Shown here: positions 1-7,762 of the stretch, in pieces
How the letters are laid out: each line of letters opens with the position of its first letter
Numbering within the stretch: the first letter of the stretch is position 1
Assembly (NCBI GenBank): GCA_903955385.1
Contig: CAJBNH010000173.1
Location: 18,393 to 82,392, forward strand
Source of the DNA: an uncultured Myxococcales bacterium
GTDB lineage: Bacteria; Myxococcota_A; UBA9042
Direction of reading: 5' to 3'
DNA: 64,000 nt
Notes under the pieces: model-generated
The model's database searches: none
The model's input: the letters and a program-made list of their open reading frames with translations, nothing else
Told to the model about the DNA's origin: nothing
Position numbers and translations under genes: made by a program

Positions 1-76
1 AGCGCGTTGCCTCGCCAAGGCACGCCGAACCTTCCAGCCCGATCCCGCGCGATGCGGCCGACCAGGAGCGACCACG

Positions 77-1174
77 ATGAAGCGTCTTTCCCTTCAGGCA
101 CTTGCCTTCCTTGGCGTGGCCGCTTTGGCCCTGACTGCTTGCGGCACCACCGACAACGCTGATGTCGACACGACCGCCGCCGGTGACGTCGTTGCCGACA
201 CCACGACTGGCGACACGACCCCGGCGGACACGACCCCGGTCGACACCGTGGTGCCCGTTCCTTGCGATGGCAAGTGCCCGGAAGCCCTGTGTGACACGGC
301 CACCAACACCTGCAAGGTTCCCTGCGACGGCAAGTGCCTCGCCGACGAGTCCTGCAACGCCGAGAACAAGTGCGTCAAGCAGATGTGCAAGGATCCGACG
401 TTCGGCACCAACCTGCAGAAGATGTCGAAGATCGAGATCGGCGTTGCGGACGATGGCTGCGACCTCAATGACGACGGTCTGGCAGACAACGCGTTGGGCA
501 AGATCCTCAAGCAGCTCAACTTCCTCAGCAAGGCCAACGACACCCTGATCGAGCAGATCGCCACGGGCACGCTCGTCCTGATCTTCGAGCCTTCCGCGTA
601 CAAGACCGATGGCACCCCGTTCGACATGAATCTGCTGCTGGGCGACGGCGACGCCGCGGCCGGTACCTGCGACTACACGACCGGCGCCTGCAAGTACACG
701 GTCAAGAAGGCCAGCTACGACCTGCTCGCCCAAGTCACCGGCTTCTGCCCCGCGCTCGTCAACTTCGGCGGCGCCACCATCAAAGACCTGAAGCTGAAGG
801 CCGGCAGCAAGGAGCAGAAGTTCGCGCTTTCGTTCCCGATTTCCGGCATTCCGCTGTCGCTGACCATCAGCCAGGCTCAGGTCGAAGGCACCGTCACGAC
901 GGCCGAGAAGTGGGTCGACACCAAGAGCGGCAAGGTCTGCGGCGTCATCGCCAAGGAAGACCTCGAGAAGGCCGTGGACGCGGTTCCGGACGAGACGATT
1001 CTCGCCCTCGGCATTGGCGACAAGGCGGCGGTCAAGGCCCTGCTGCAGACCATCATCCAGCCCGACATCGACCTCGACGGCGACGGCGTCAAGGACGCCG
1101 TGTCGATCGCCCTCAAGTTCGAGAGCGTTGAGGCGACGGTCACCGGCTTTACCCCCGAGACCACCACGCCGTAA
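77..1174 (+). CDS. Secreted lipoprotein with Cys-rich and Ca-binding-like motifs
   Basis: A 365-residue protein of unknown function. The N-terminus is a lipoprotein signal: K2-R3, a hydrophobic stretch, and lipobox LTAC with the acylated Cys at residue 22. A Thr/Asp/Pro-rich spacer (about 23-60) follows, then a short cysteine-rich segment (about 63-104) with CDGKC-type motifs. The remaining 260 residues look like a globular domain. Two acidic loops, DLNDDGLADN near 135 and DLDGDGVKDA near 335, resemble DxDxDG calcium-binding loops. GGAG lies about 9 bases before the ATG. A strong hairpin terminator follows, so the gene is probably transcribed alone or as the last gene of a unit that begins left of the window. 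Surface or outer-membrane anchoring is inferred from the signal only. Confidence 0.85.
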   Translation: MKRLSLQALAFLGVAALALTACGTTDNADVDTTAAGDVVADTTTGDTTPADTTPVDTVVPVPCDGKCPEALCDTATNTCKVPCDGKCLADESCNAENKCVKQMCKDPTFGTNLQKMSKIEIGVADDGCDLNDDGLADNALGKILKQLNFLSKANDTLIEQIATGTLVLIFEPSAYKTDGTPFDMNLLLGDGDAAAGTCDYTTGACKYTVKKASYDLLAQVTGFCPALVNFGGATIKDLKLKAGSKEQKFALSFPISGIPLSLTISQAQVEGTVTTAEKWVDTKSGKVCGVIAKEDLEKAVDAVPDETILALGIGDKAAVKALLQTIIQPDIDLDGDGVKDAVSIALKFESVEATVTGFTPETTTP

Positions 1175-1197
1175 TCGCACGGACTCTGATTGAACGG

Positions 1198-1237
1198 GTG
1201 GCGGGGTTCCTTCGGGGGCCCCGCCACTCGCGTTTTT
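1198..1237 (+). terminator. Rho-independent terminator after the lipoprotein gene
   Basis: GTGGCGGGG (1198-1206) pairs perfectly with CCCCGCCAC (1219-1227); the loop holds an inner CC-TTCG-GG mini-hairpin. Five T residues follow at 1233-1237. It ends the upstream gene and separates it from the tRNA promoter. Confidence 0.85.
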
Positions 1238-1307
1238 GCGTGCGAGCAGGGCAGGGAATCGCAAGCAGGCGCCTCGCTTCGGGGGGGGACAAATCCGGCA
1301 CCGCGCC

Positions 1308-1336
1308 TTGACAGGGATCGCCTTTGCCCGTAGCTT
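1308..1336 (+). promoter_or_regulatory. Sigma-70-type promoter of the tRNA cluster
   Basis: TTGACA (1308-1313), a 17-base spacer, and TAGCTT (1331-1336) lie about 43 bases upstream of the first tRNA. The perfect -35 and correct spacing make this a confident promoter. The -10 is of a TAGnnT form that recurs upstream of the gp25 gene (16690-16695). Confidence 0.75.
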
Positions 1337-1378
1337 ACCGCGTCGCTGAGCGGCATGTGCTGCTGCCCGGTCGCTCTT

Positions 1379-1455
1379 GGAGTGGTAGTTCAGTTGGTTA
1401 GAACGCTGGCCTGTCAAGCCAGAGGTCGCGGGTTCAAGTCCCGTCCGCTCCGCCA
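1379..1455 (+). tRNA. tRNA-Asp (GTC)
   Basis: This is a full 77-base cloverleaf. Acceptor arms GGAGTGG and CCGCTCC pair with one G-T wobble. The anticodon stem CTGGC/GCCAG closes loop CTGTCAA with anticodon GTC at 1413-1415. The T arm contains GGTTCAAGTCC, and the 3' CCA is encoded. It is identical base for base to the copy at 1590-1666. Confidence 0.97.
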
Positions 1456-1498
1456 ATCCCTGACCGTGCCTTGCAGCCGGAGCCGCCCCGCGGCGCAT

Positions 1499-1570
1499 GG
1501 GCGAATAGCTCAGAGGTAGAGCTTCGGCTTTACACGCCGCGGGTCGCAGGTTCGATTCCTGCTTCGCCCA
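1499..1570 (+). tRNA. tRNA-Val (TAC)
   Basis: Acceptor arms GGGCGAA (1499-1505) and TTCGCCC (1563-1569) pair perfectly. The anticodon loop TTTACAC carries TAC at 1531-1533. The T arm contains GGTTCGATTCC. The last anticodon-stem pair (1524/1540) is a T-C mismatch. CCA is not encoded: the genome reads CCC after the discriminator A, so the tail must be added by CCA nucleotidyltransferase, unlike the two flanking tRNA-Asp genes. Confidence 0.95.
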
Positions 1571-1589
1571 CCCTGTCAGGGAACCCTTT

Positions 1590-1666
1590 GGAGTGGTAGT
1601 TCAGTTGGTTAGAACGCTGGCCTGTCAAGCCAGAGGTCGCGGGTTCAAGTCCCGTCCGCTCCGCCA
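1590..1666 (+). tRNA. tRNA-Asp (GTC), second identical copy
   Basis: The sequence is identical to the tRNA-Asp at 1379-1455 over all 77 bases, including the encoded CCA. The 5' leader differs (ccctttg here, cgctctt there), so only the tRNA itself has been duplicated or kept identical by conversion. Confidence 0.97.
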
Positions 1667-1691
1667 AGTCCCCAACATTGAAACAGGAATT

Positions 1692-1716
1692 CCGCAACGC
1701 TGCTGTGCGATTGCGG
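1692..1716 (+). terminator. Possible hairpin terminator after the tRNA cluster
   Basis: CCGCAACGC (1692-1700) pairs with GCG-A-TTGCGG (1707-1716) with one bulged A and a TGCTGT loop. There is no T tract, so termination here is weakly supported. It sits between the tRNAs and the convergent end of the kinase gene. Confidence 0.4.
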
Positions 1717-1746
1717 TGTTCCGGCTTGTAAGTGGTCGTGCGTCCG

Positions 1747-3330
1747 TCAGACCGGATGCAGGCTTGTCGCGTAGACTTGGGTCGGTCTTGGCTCGGGCAG
1801 CGTCGTCAACCGCACCAACGCCCTTCGTCCAGCCCAGCGCGCTACGTGCTCATCGACGCGGATCTGGCTGCCTGCGGCGATTCTCAACAGCACCAGCGGG
1901 TCCAGTGCCTGTTCGACCACGCCAGCCACCGACGGCCGGTGCCCGACAAGGGCAGCTCGCAGCTCCAGCCGCGGCTCGGGAATGTGCGACAGTTGCAAGT
2001 GCATGCTCGCGATGGCGTCCAGCAGGTGGCAGACCGTCCCGCGCTCATCGCCGTTGCAGGGCACGCGCACCTCGATGTGGGCTCCCGCAGGCCCCGACAC
2101 CTTCGCGCCCCACTCCCGCAGGTCGCCCAAGCTCCCGGCAAGGACGTGACGGGCGATTTGCTCCAGCGCCTCAGGACCATAGGTCATGCCGCCTGCTCGC
2201 AGCTGGCGCACTTCTATCAGGGCATGAACGGCAGCGATGTCGAAGTCACTGCGACGCACATCGACGCGCACGGCGGGCATGCCGGGGGGCGTGCGGCGCA
2301 ACAGCGGCGCGGACGGCGGGCGCAGGTTGACGCGCTCCACGGGTTCTCCCGCCAGCTCACGCCGGTGGGCAAGGCGAAGCGTGCGCAGCGCCTGGCGAAC
2401 TCCGTGGGTCGACAGGGGGCGTGCGGCGGCGTCCTTCTCCAGCAGGGGAGCGAGCCACGCTTCGAAGCCGCGCGGAAGCAACTCGGGAGAAATGCGGCTG
2501 GAAAGGGGCGGCGGCGGCGTGTACAGGTGGTGTTGGCACAGCTCGAAGGCGTTGCTGCCGATGAAGGGCGGCTCGCCGGTCAGCAGCTCATACGTGACAC
2601 AACCCACCAGATACAGGTCGGTCCTGGCGTCGACATGCAAGCCGCGAATCTGCTCCGGGCTCATGTAGGCAGGGGTGCCGACGACACCGACGTCCTCAGA
2701 CTGCACGACGGGACCGGGTGCCTGAGCGATACCGAAGTCCACCAGCTTGCACTGTCCAGGAGTGCCGTCGCGGGGCAGCATCACGTTCTCGGGCTTGACG
2801 TCGCAGTGGACGACGTCGGCATCGTGGCACGCGGCCAGCGCTCCCAACAGGTTGTCCAGCACCATCAACCCCAGCGTCGGGTCCAGGCCGCGACCTTCCC
2901 GCAGCACCCGGTCACGGACGCTTTCGCCTTCGACCAGTTCCATGTCGATCAGCAGGCGACCTTCGCGGGTGCGGCCAAAGCGGTGCAGGCTGGCGACCGA
3001 CGGGTGGGTGACCAGTCGGACGAGCTTGGCCTCCTGAAAGAAACGCTGTGCACTCGAGGCGTTACTGGCGTACTCGTCGTTCAGCAGCTTCAGGGCGACC
3101 ACGCGCTTGGTCAGCCGGTCCTCAGCGCGGAACACGGTGCCCATGCCGCCGACTCCGACCTGCTGCACGAGCTCATAGCGCTCGTCCAGAACGTCCCCCG
3201 CTTGGCCGACAAAAGCCGTCACCAGCTCCAGCGACGAGCCATCGGAAGGACAGACGCGTCTCTGACCGCGGAAGTGCCGGCGGCACTTGCGGCAGAACAG
3301 CAGATCAGGTTGGAGATTCAGGCTCTTCAT
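1747..3330 (-). CDS. Eukaryotic-like serine/threonine protein kinase (non-RD) with N-terminal zinc-ribbon-like motif
   Basis: A 527-residue kinase. The N-terminus carries CxxC (13-16) and CPSDG (27-31), a half zinc ribbon often seen before myxobacterial kinases. The kinase core begins near 52. It has glycine loop GVGGMG (58-63), ATP-anchoring K80 in ALKLL, catalytic loop HCDVKPEN (174-181), DFG (197-199) and GTPAYMSPEQ in the activation segment. The Arg normally before the catalytic Asp is Cys here, so this is a non-RD kinase, a class usually not controlled by activation-loop phosphorylation. Residues 330-527 form a C-terminal region I do not recognise; there is no obvious transmembrane segment, so the kinase is probably cytosolic. 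It is divergent from surE. FHA proteins 20 kb away in the same window are plausible but unproven partners. Confidence 0.9.
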   Translation of the reverse strand: MKSLNLQPDLLFCRKCRRHFRGQRRVCPSDGSSLELVTAFVGQAGDVLDERYELVQQVGVGGMGTVFRAEDRLTKRVVALKLLNDEYASNASSAQRFFQEAKLVRLVTHPSVASLHRFGRTREGRLLIDMELVEGESVRDRVLREGRGLDPTLGLMVLDNLLGALAACHDADVVHCDVKPENVMLPRDGTPGQCKLVDFGIAQAPGPVVQSEDVGVVGTPAYMSPEQIRGLHVDARTDLYLVGCVTYELLTGEPPFIGSNAFELCQHHLYTPPPPLSSRISPELLPRGFEAWLAPLLEKDAAARPLSTHGVRQALRTLRLAHRRELAGEPVERVNLRPPSAPLLRRTPPGMPAVRVDVRRSDFDIAAVHALIEVRQLRAGGMTYGPEALEQIARHVLAGSLGDLREWGAKVSGPAGAHIEVRVPCNGDERGTVCHLLDAIASMHLQLSHIPEPRLELRAALVGHRPSVAGVVEQALDPLVLLRIAAGSQIRVDEHVARWAGRRALVRLTTLPEPRPTQVYATSLHPV

Positions 3331-3529
3331 GCGTCCGAGGCGAGCGGAATGGCAATGCGCCCGCTATCGGCGACGGTAGACGCGATCGGTCGAGGCGCAA
3401 GAAAATCACCTTGCGCGGTCTGCGACTCCACCCTCGGAGCGTGGCGGCCCTCTTTACACTTCGCCGCCGCTGCACTACCAAGGCCCCTCCTTTCCAGACC
3501 CGACCGATCGCCCAAGCCCAGCGGAACCC

Positions 3530-4318
3530 ATGCGCATCCTGTTGACCAATGACGACGGCATTCACGCCACCGGCATCGCCGTGCTCGCCCGCGTTGCGGA
3601 GCGCTTTGGTGAGGTTTGGGTGGTTGCGCCTGACACGGAGCGAAGCGGCGTCTCGCACGCCATCACCCTCTTCAAGCCGCTTCGGCTCAAGCAGATCCAG
3701 CCCCGCTGGTTCGCTTGCGACGGCACGCCGACGGACTGCATCTATCTCGCGCTGCACCAGATGCAGATCGCGCCGGATTTGGTGCTGTCGGGGGTCAACG
3801 CCGGGCCCAACCTCGCGCACGACGTGTTGTATTCCGGAACGGTGTCCGGGGCGCTGGAGGGGGCGCACTGGGGCGTGCCGAGCCTCGCGATCTCGCACTG
3901 CAACAGCAAGGAGACGGACATCGCCGCGCTGGAGCCGATGCTGGGAGAGATCCTGACGACCCTGCTGCCGACCGCACTCGAGTTGGGTGGGGCGTTGAAC
4001 GTCAACCTGCCGTCGGTGCACCGCGCGCCCTACGCCGGCATCGCGGTGACCAGCTTGGGGCGCCGCTACTACTCGAACGAGGTCATCGAGCGCAACGACC
4101 CGCGCGGCCAGCCCTATTACTGGATCGGCGGAGCCAAGGTCACGATGCCGGACCTCGAGGGCAGCGATTGCAACGCGATCCGCGACAACCTCATCAGCGT
4201 CACGCCCTTGGGCGACGATCTGACGCGCCACGCCTCGGTGTCCCGCGCGGCCGAGCTCCTGGCCCACCACGGAATGCGCCCCGCCACCACCGCCTCCGCC
4301 CCGGACCCGGGAGCCTGA
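3530..4318 (+). CDS. surE: 5'/3'-nucleotidase SurE
   Basis: A 262-residue SurE homologue, a cytosolic metal-dependent phosphatase that removes phosphate from nucleoside monophosphates. The metal ligands are visible: D8-D9 in LLTNDDG, S39 in PDTERSGVS, and N90 in SGVNAGPNLA. The segment DVLYSGTVSGALEGAHWGVP is the family's dimer and active-site loop. Length matches the family (about 250-270). The ATG has only a weak upstream AG-rich site (gcggaaccc). It is followed after 30 bases by apt, so the pair probably forms a small nucleotide-salvage operon. Confidence 0.95.
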   Translation: MRILLTNDDGIHATGIAVLARVAERFGEVWVVAPDTERSGVSHAITLFKPLRLKQIQPRWFACDGTPTDCIYLALHQMQIAPDLVLSGVNAGPNLAHDVLYSGTVSGALEGAHWGVPSLAISHCNSKETDIAALEPMLGEILTTLLPTALELGGALNVNLPSVHRAPYAGIAVTSLGRRYYSNEVIERNDPRGQPYYWIGGAKVTMPDLEGSDCNAIRDNLISVTPLGDDLTRHASVSRAAELLAHHGMRPATTASAPDPGA

Positions 4319-4348
4319 GGACGCCCACAGACCCATCGGAGAATCCCC

Positions 4349-4870
4349 ATGCCGCTCAAGCCCTTCACTGCTCTGGTCCGCGATGTGCCCGACTTTCCCA
4401 AGCCCGGCATTCTCTTCAAGGACATCACTCCCTTGCTTCAGAGCGGCCCGGCCCTGCGCGCTGTGGTCGATGCGCTGGTGCACGAGAGCCGATCTCTCAA
4501 CGCCGACGTCATCCTGGGGATCGAGTCGCGTGGCTTCCTGTTTGCCGCGCCGATGGCCTATGCGACTGGGTCTGGCATGGCGTTGGTCCGCAAGCCCGGC
4601 AAGCTGCCTGCCGATACCGTCAAGCTGAGCTACGCGCTCGAGTACGGCTCCGACCAGATCGAGATGCACGCCGACGCCATTCGTCCGGGCCAGCGCGTCC
4701 TCATCGTCGATGACGTGTTGGCCACTGGCGGCACGGCACTGGCGACCGCCCAGCTGGTGCGATCTGTGGGAGGCGTGGTGGCAGGCTTCGTGTTCCTGAT
4801 CGAGCTGGATGCGCTGGGGGGGCGCAAGCGGCTCGAGGGCACGCCGATCGTGTCACTGCTGCACTACTGA
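4349..4870 (+). CDS. apt: Adenine phosphoribosyltransferase
   Basis: A 173-residue enzyme that converts adenine plus PRPP to AMP in purine salvage. The N-terminus shows [16 protein letters not shown], typical of Apt, followed by GIESRGF (58-63). The PRPP-binding loop [14 protein letters not shown] lies at 117-130. Length is standard for the family. A clear cggaga ribosome site precedes the ATG. The gene is 30 bases downstream of surE and is probably co-transcribed with it. Confidence 0.95.
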   Translation: MPLKPFTALVRDVPDFPKPGILFKDITPLLQSGPALRAVVDALVHESRSLNADVILGIESRGFLFAAPMAYATGSGMALVRKPGKLPADTVKLSYALEYGSDQIEMHADAIRPGQRVLIVDDVLATGGTALATAQLVRSVGGVVAGFVFLIELDALGGRKRLEGTPIVSLLHY

Positions 4871-4989
4871 GCCAGTGCCGCCGCCCGTTCTCATGGCCAT
4901 CCAAGTGCCTGTGTTCGTGCCGCGCTTGGGGGACTCACCGGGCTTCCGTCTCGCCTTTCGGAGCCAAGCCGTTCGCCGCCCGGAAGTCG

Positions 4990-5019
4990 TTGACACCTGA
5001 GCGGTGCCTATGCGTTACT
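4990..5019 (+). promoter_or_regulatory. Candidate promoter of the eCIS operon
   Basis: TTGACA (4990-4995) is followed after 18 bases by GTTACT (5014-5019), 120 bases upstream of the first eCIS gene. The -35 is perfect, the -10 is poor. This is the only such site in the 268-base gap after apt, whose remaining sequence shows no gene. Confidence 0.4.
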
Positions 5020-5138
5020 CCAACCTTGGTCCCGTCCCGACCCTTGTCGACAAGAGGACGCGCAGTCCCATCGGCAGTTCCGGGGACGCGTGACGGGGAC
5101 CGCGTCGTGGTCGAAGTGTTCGAACCGTTGGGAGTGGC

Positions 5139-5726
5139 ATGAGCCAGTTCGAGGTCATCCGTGACCTGGGAGAGACGCTGAAGGAACTCCTCAAGGAGGC
5201 CTTCAAGTCCTCTGGCTTCACCACGGTCACGGTGACCACCGACCGCCCCAAGAAGGACAACATCAAGAACCTGCCGATGGTGAGCAGCTATCTGTATCAC
5301 GTCGGCTTCGCACAGAACTACCGCGAGCGCACCGAGTCGTTGGTATCCACCCATGACAAGCAGGGGAACATCGTCGAGTTCTTCCGAGACGCCCCCGTCT
5401 ACTTGAACGCGCATTACGTGGTATCGGTTTGGGGTAACTCGCCGGGTGAGGAGAACCTCCTGCTTGGCCTGATCATCAAGACGTTCCTGGAGCACACGAT
5501 CCTGACGGGAGAGGACCTGCGCGGCGAGTCGTTCTATCCGGACGACAAGCTGAACATTTACCCGAACCTGCAGGCGGATCACAACGACCTGATGTCTTTC
5601 TGGCGTTCCATGAACGAGGAGATGCGTCCGGCGTTGTTCTACTACGTGCGTTTCCGGGTCGAATCCGACCGCAGGTCTTCCGAGGTGCGCCGCGTGATCG
5701 GCAAGGACATTGCCGTTCATCGGTAG
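5139..5726 (+). CDS. DUF4255 protein, Afp16/Pvc16-like tail terminator of a contractile injection system
   Basis: A 195-residue protein resembling the DUF4255 (Pvc16 N-terminal) family, whose Afp16 member caps the distal end of the tube and sets particle length. Visible family features are the N-terminal helix with DLGETLKELLKEAF, the central SSYLYHVGFAQNYRER strand-turn region, and the YVVSVWGNSPGEENLLLGLI segment that resembles gp15-type tail terminators. It is the first gene of the cluster. A hairpin and 165 bases separate it from the sheath gene. The match is by recalled family pattern and genomic context. Confidence 0.8.
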   Translation: MSQFEVIRDLGETLKELLKEAFKSSGFTTVTVTTDRPKKDNIKNLPMVSSYLYHVGFAQNYRERTESLVSTHDKQGNIVEFFRDAPVYLNAHYVVSVWGNSPGEENLLLGLIIKTFLEHTILTGEDLRGESFYPDDKLNIYPNLQADHNDLMSFWRSMNEEMRPALFYYVRFRVESDRRSSEVRRVIGKDIAVHR

Positions 5727-5740
5727 CTGAGGGGACCAAG

Positions 5741-5763
5741 CCCGGGCACACGTGCCTCCCGGG
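5741..5763 (+). repeat. Inverted repeat between the cap and sheath genes
   Basis: CCCGGG (5741-5746) can pair with CCCGGG (5758-5763) over an 11-base loop. A competing smaller hairpin, GGCAC-AC-GTGCC, overlaps it. There is no T tract. It may mark a processing or attenuation point before the highly expressed sheath gene; that role is inference. Confidence 0.35.
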
Positions 5764-5891
5764 TCTAGCGAGCGAGCCCGGCGGCGCATCCGGGTGGACG
5801 GCACGAGTGGACTACGGCAGCCGTCGGGGCTGTCCGAGGGAGTTTCCTAGCAGGGGCCATGGGGGCTCCACGACAGAAAGGGGATGAAGCA

Positions 5892-7073
5892 ATGGCAACT
5901 TCTTATCTTTCGCCAGGTGTCTACGTCGAGGAAGTCGATCGGGGCACAAAGCCTCTTGAGATGGTCGGCACGAGCACCTGCGCCTTCTTGGGCGAGTGCA
6001 CCGTGGGTCCTGTCAACGAGCCTATCCTGTGCACCAATTGGTCGCAGTACACGAAGCACTTCGGTGACTTCCAGAACAGCGAGTACTTGGCTCACGCGGT
6101 CTACGGCTTCTTCAACAACGGCGGTTCGCGCGCGTTCGTCCTGAACGTGGGCAATTGGGAAGAGGTCAGCAAGGCCGATCCCAAGGACGGCAAGCCGAAG
6201 CTCGCCAGCAAGGCGGCGCTTTACATCGGCACCGACAACGGCCCGGGCACCCGCACCGGTCTCAAGGCGCTCGAGGACGTCGACGAAGTCAACATCGTCG
6301 CTGCCCCCGGCCAGACCGACCCGGTCATTCAGGATGCCGTGCTCAGCCACTGCGAGAACATGCGCTATCGGTTCGCGGTTCTCGACTCTCCGGAAGTCAT
6401 CGAGAAGGGTGGCGTCGACAAGCTGCCGAAGCCCCGTGACTCGAAGTACGGCGCGTACTACTTCCCGTGGGTTGAGATCTACGACCCCTTCAAGGGCAAC
6501 ATCTTCCAGCCCCCGAGCGGCTACATGGCCGGCGTCTACGCCCGCAGCGACTCTGAGCGCGGCGTGCACAAGGCTCCCGCGAACGAGATCGTGCGCGGCG
6601 CCATCGGCCTGAAGTACAACATCACCCGTGGCGAGCAGGACCTCCTGAACCCCAAGGGCATCAACTGCATCCGCAGCTTCCCGAATCGCGGCATCCGCGT
6701 TTGGGGCGCCCGCACCGTGTCGTCGGACGCCTCCTGGCGTTACGTCAACGTGCGGCGTCTCTTCAACATGGTCGAGCAGTCGATCGAGCTCGGCACCCAG
6801 TGGGTGGTCTTCGAGCCGAACGACCAGCGGCTGTGGAAGCGCGTTACCCGTGACATCAGCGCGTTCCTGCTTCGCCTCTGGCGTCAGGGCGCTCTGTTCG
6901 GCAAGACCCCCGAGGAGGCCTTCTTCGTCAAGTGCGACGACGAGACCAACCCCCCCGAGGTCATCGACGCCGGCCAGATGATCTGCGAGATCGGCATGTG
7001 CCCGGTGAAGCCCGCGGAATTCGTCATCTTCCGGATTGGCCAGATGCCCGCCGGCGGTGACGTCAGCGAGTAG
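5892..7073 (+). CDS. Contractile tail sheath protein 1
   Basis: A 393-residue phage-type tail sheath protein, the contracting outer tube of the particle. The N-terminus SPGVYVEEVDRG is the classic sheath start. The segments FLGECTVGPVNEP and AVYGFFNNGGSRAFVLNV follow the family pattern, and the C-terminal domain has GINCIRSFPNRGIRVWGART and VRRLFNMVEQSI. I chose the ATG at 5892 (MATSYLSPGV) over an in-frame ATG 33 bases upstream because a GGGGATG-type site precedes it and other sheaths begin here. Compared with the second sheath it lacks the extra mid-domain, so it is the short, Afp2-like version. A large hairpin follows the stop. Confidence 0.93.
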   Translation: MATSYLSPGVYVEEVDRGTKPLEMVGTSTCAFLGECTVGPVNEPILCTNWSQYTKHFGDFQNSEYLAHAVYGFFNNGGSRAFVLNVGNWEEVSKADPKDGKPKLASKAALYIGTDNGPGTRTGLKALEDVDEVNIVAAPGQTDPVIQDAVLSHCENMRYRFAVLDSPEVIEKGGVDKLPKPRDSKYGAYYFPWVEIYDPFKGNIFQPPSGYMAGVYARSDSERGVHKAPANEIVRGAIGLKYNITRGEQDLLNPKGINCIRSFPNRGIRVWGARTVSSDASWRYVNVRRLFNMVEQSIELGTQWVVFEPNDQRLWKRVTRDISAFLLRLWRQGALFGKTPEEAFFVKCDDETNPPEVIDAGQMICEIGMCPVKPAEFVIFRIGQMPAGGDVSE

Positions 7074-7103
7074 TCGACCGGCCTGAGCCAGGTACTGAAG
7101 AGG

Positions 7104-7145
7104 ACCCCGCTCCGGGTCGGACCTCGGTCTAGCCCGGGGCGGGGT
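7104..7145 (+). terminator. Strong intercistronic hairpin after sheath gene 1
   Basis: Positions 7104-7116 pair with 7133-7145 as a 13-bp stem, all Watson-Crick except one T-G wobble (7111/7138), with a 16-base loop. The following sequence (tctcgctttccccc) has only a short T run. It may be a partial terminator or a 3' stabiliser that lets the sheath be made in excess over the downstream genes. Confidence 0.55.
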
Positions 7146-7184
7146 TCTCGCTTTCCCCCTCTCCACTCGCGTCAGGAGACCAAG

Positions 7185-7556
7185 ATGTCGTTCGTCACGC
7201 AGTTCGAGTTCACGCTTCCGCGCGGCTATGTCGACAAGGACGGCAACGTCCACAAGAAGGGTGTCATGCGGCTGGCAACGGCCAAGGACGAGATCCTTCC
7301 GCTGCAGGACTACCGCGTGCAGAACAACCGCGCGTATTTGGTCATCATCCTGCTGTCGCGAGTGATCGAGACGCTGGGCAGCCTGAAGTCCATCAACCCG
7401 TCGATCATCGAGTCGCTTTTCTCGACCGACCTTGCCTACCTGCAGGACTTCTATCGCCGCATCAACGAAGAAGGCACGGCCATGGTCAAGGCCAAGTGCC
7501 CTGAGTGCGGTCACCAGTTCGACGTCGATACGGGAGGTGGTCTGGGGGAATCGTGA
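7185..7556 (+). CDS. Tail assembly chaperone-like protein with C-terminal zinc-ribbon motif
   Basis: A 123-residue protein that fits the small phage tail assembly chaperone-like genes found between sheath genes in eCIS clusters. The fold starts with FEFTLPRGYVDKDG and VMRLATAKDEI and continues with a helical core (VIILLSRVIETLG, IIESLFSTDLAYLQDFY). The C-terminus adds CPECGHQFD, half of a zinc ribbon. GGAG lies 8 bases before the ATG. The last codons overlap the next gene by 4 bases (GTGA), implying translational coupling. Confidence 0.75.
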   Translation: MSFVTQFEFTLPRGYVDKDGNVHKKGVMRLATAKDEILPLQDYRVQNNRAYLVIILLSRVIETLGSLKSINPSIIESLFSTDLAYLQDFYRRINEEGTAMVKAKCPECGHQFDVDTGGGLGES

Positions 7557-7714
7557 GCTACCCCCTGGATCGGCTCTACCAGGAGGTAGCTTACATCGGC
7601 TATCACTTTCACTGGGCGCTCGACGAGATCCTCGACATGGAGCACAAGGAACGCCAGCTCTGGGTCAAGGAGATTTCCGAGATCAACAAGGAAATCAACA
7701 AGTCGCGCAAGTAG
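7553..7714 (+). CDS. Small eCIS-associated protein (DUF6760-like)
   Basis: A 53-residue protein beginning at the GTG that overlaps the previous stop as GTGA. The sequence opens VSYPLDRLYQEVAYIGYHFHW and ends in a charged helix (WVKEISEINKEINK). I recognise the pattern YPLDRLYxEVAxIxYHFHWxxxExxxLEHxER as the short conserved protein that accompanies sheath genes in many eCIS loci (DUF6760, from memory). Its role is unknown; a helper in sheath or tube folding is likely from its place between the chaperone-like gene and sheath 2. Confidence 0.75.
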   Translation: MSYPLDRLYQEVAYIGYHFHWALDEILDMEHKERQLWVKEISEINKEINKSRK

Positions 7715-7762
7715 ACAAGGGTGCCGGAGTCGTCGGAGCGATCGCGCGCTGCAGGAGCACCC

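Noticed and set aside
1593..2330. A plus-strand open frame beginning inside the second tRNA-Asp
   Set aside because: It starts within the tRNA and continues antisense to the kinase gene; the product is Arg/Ala/Pro-rich.
1732..3552. A 606-codon plus-strand open frame opposite the kinase gene
   Set aside because: The kinase has all catalytic motifs in the minus frame. The plus product has no domain and would run into surE.
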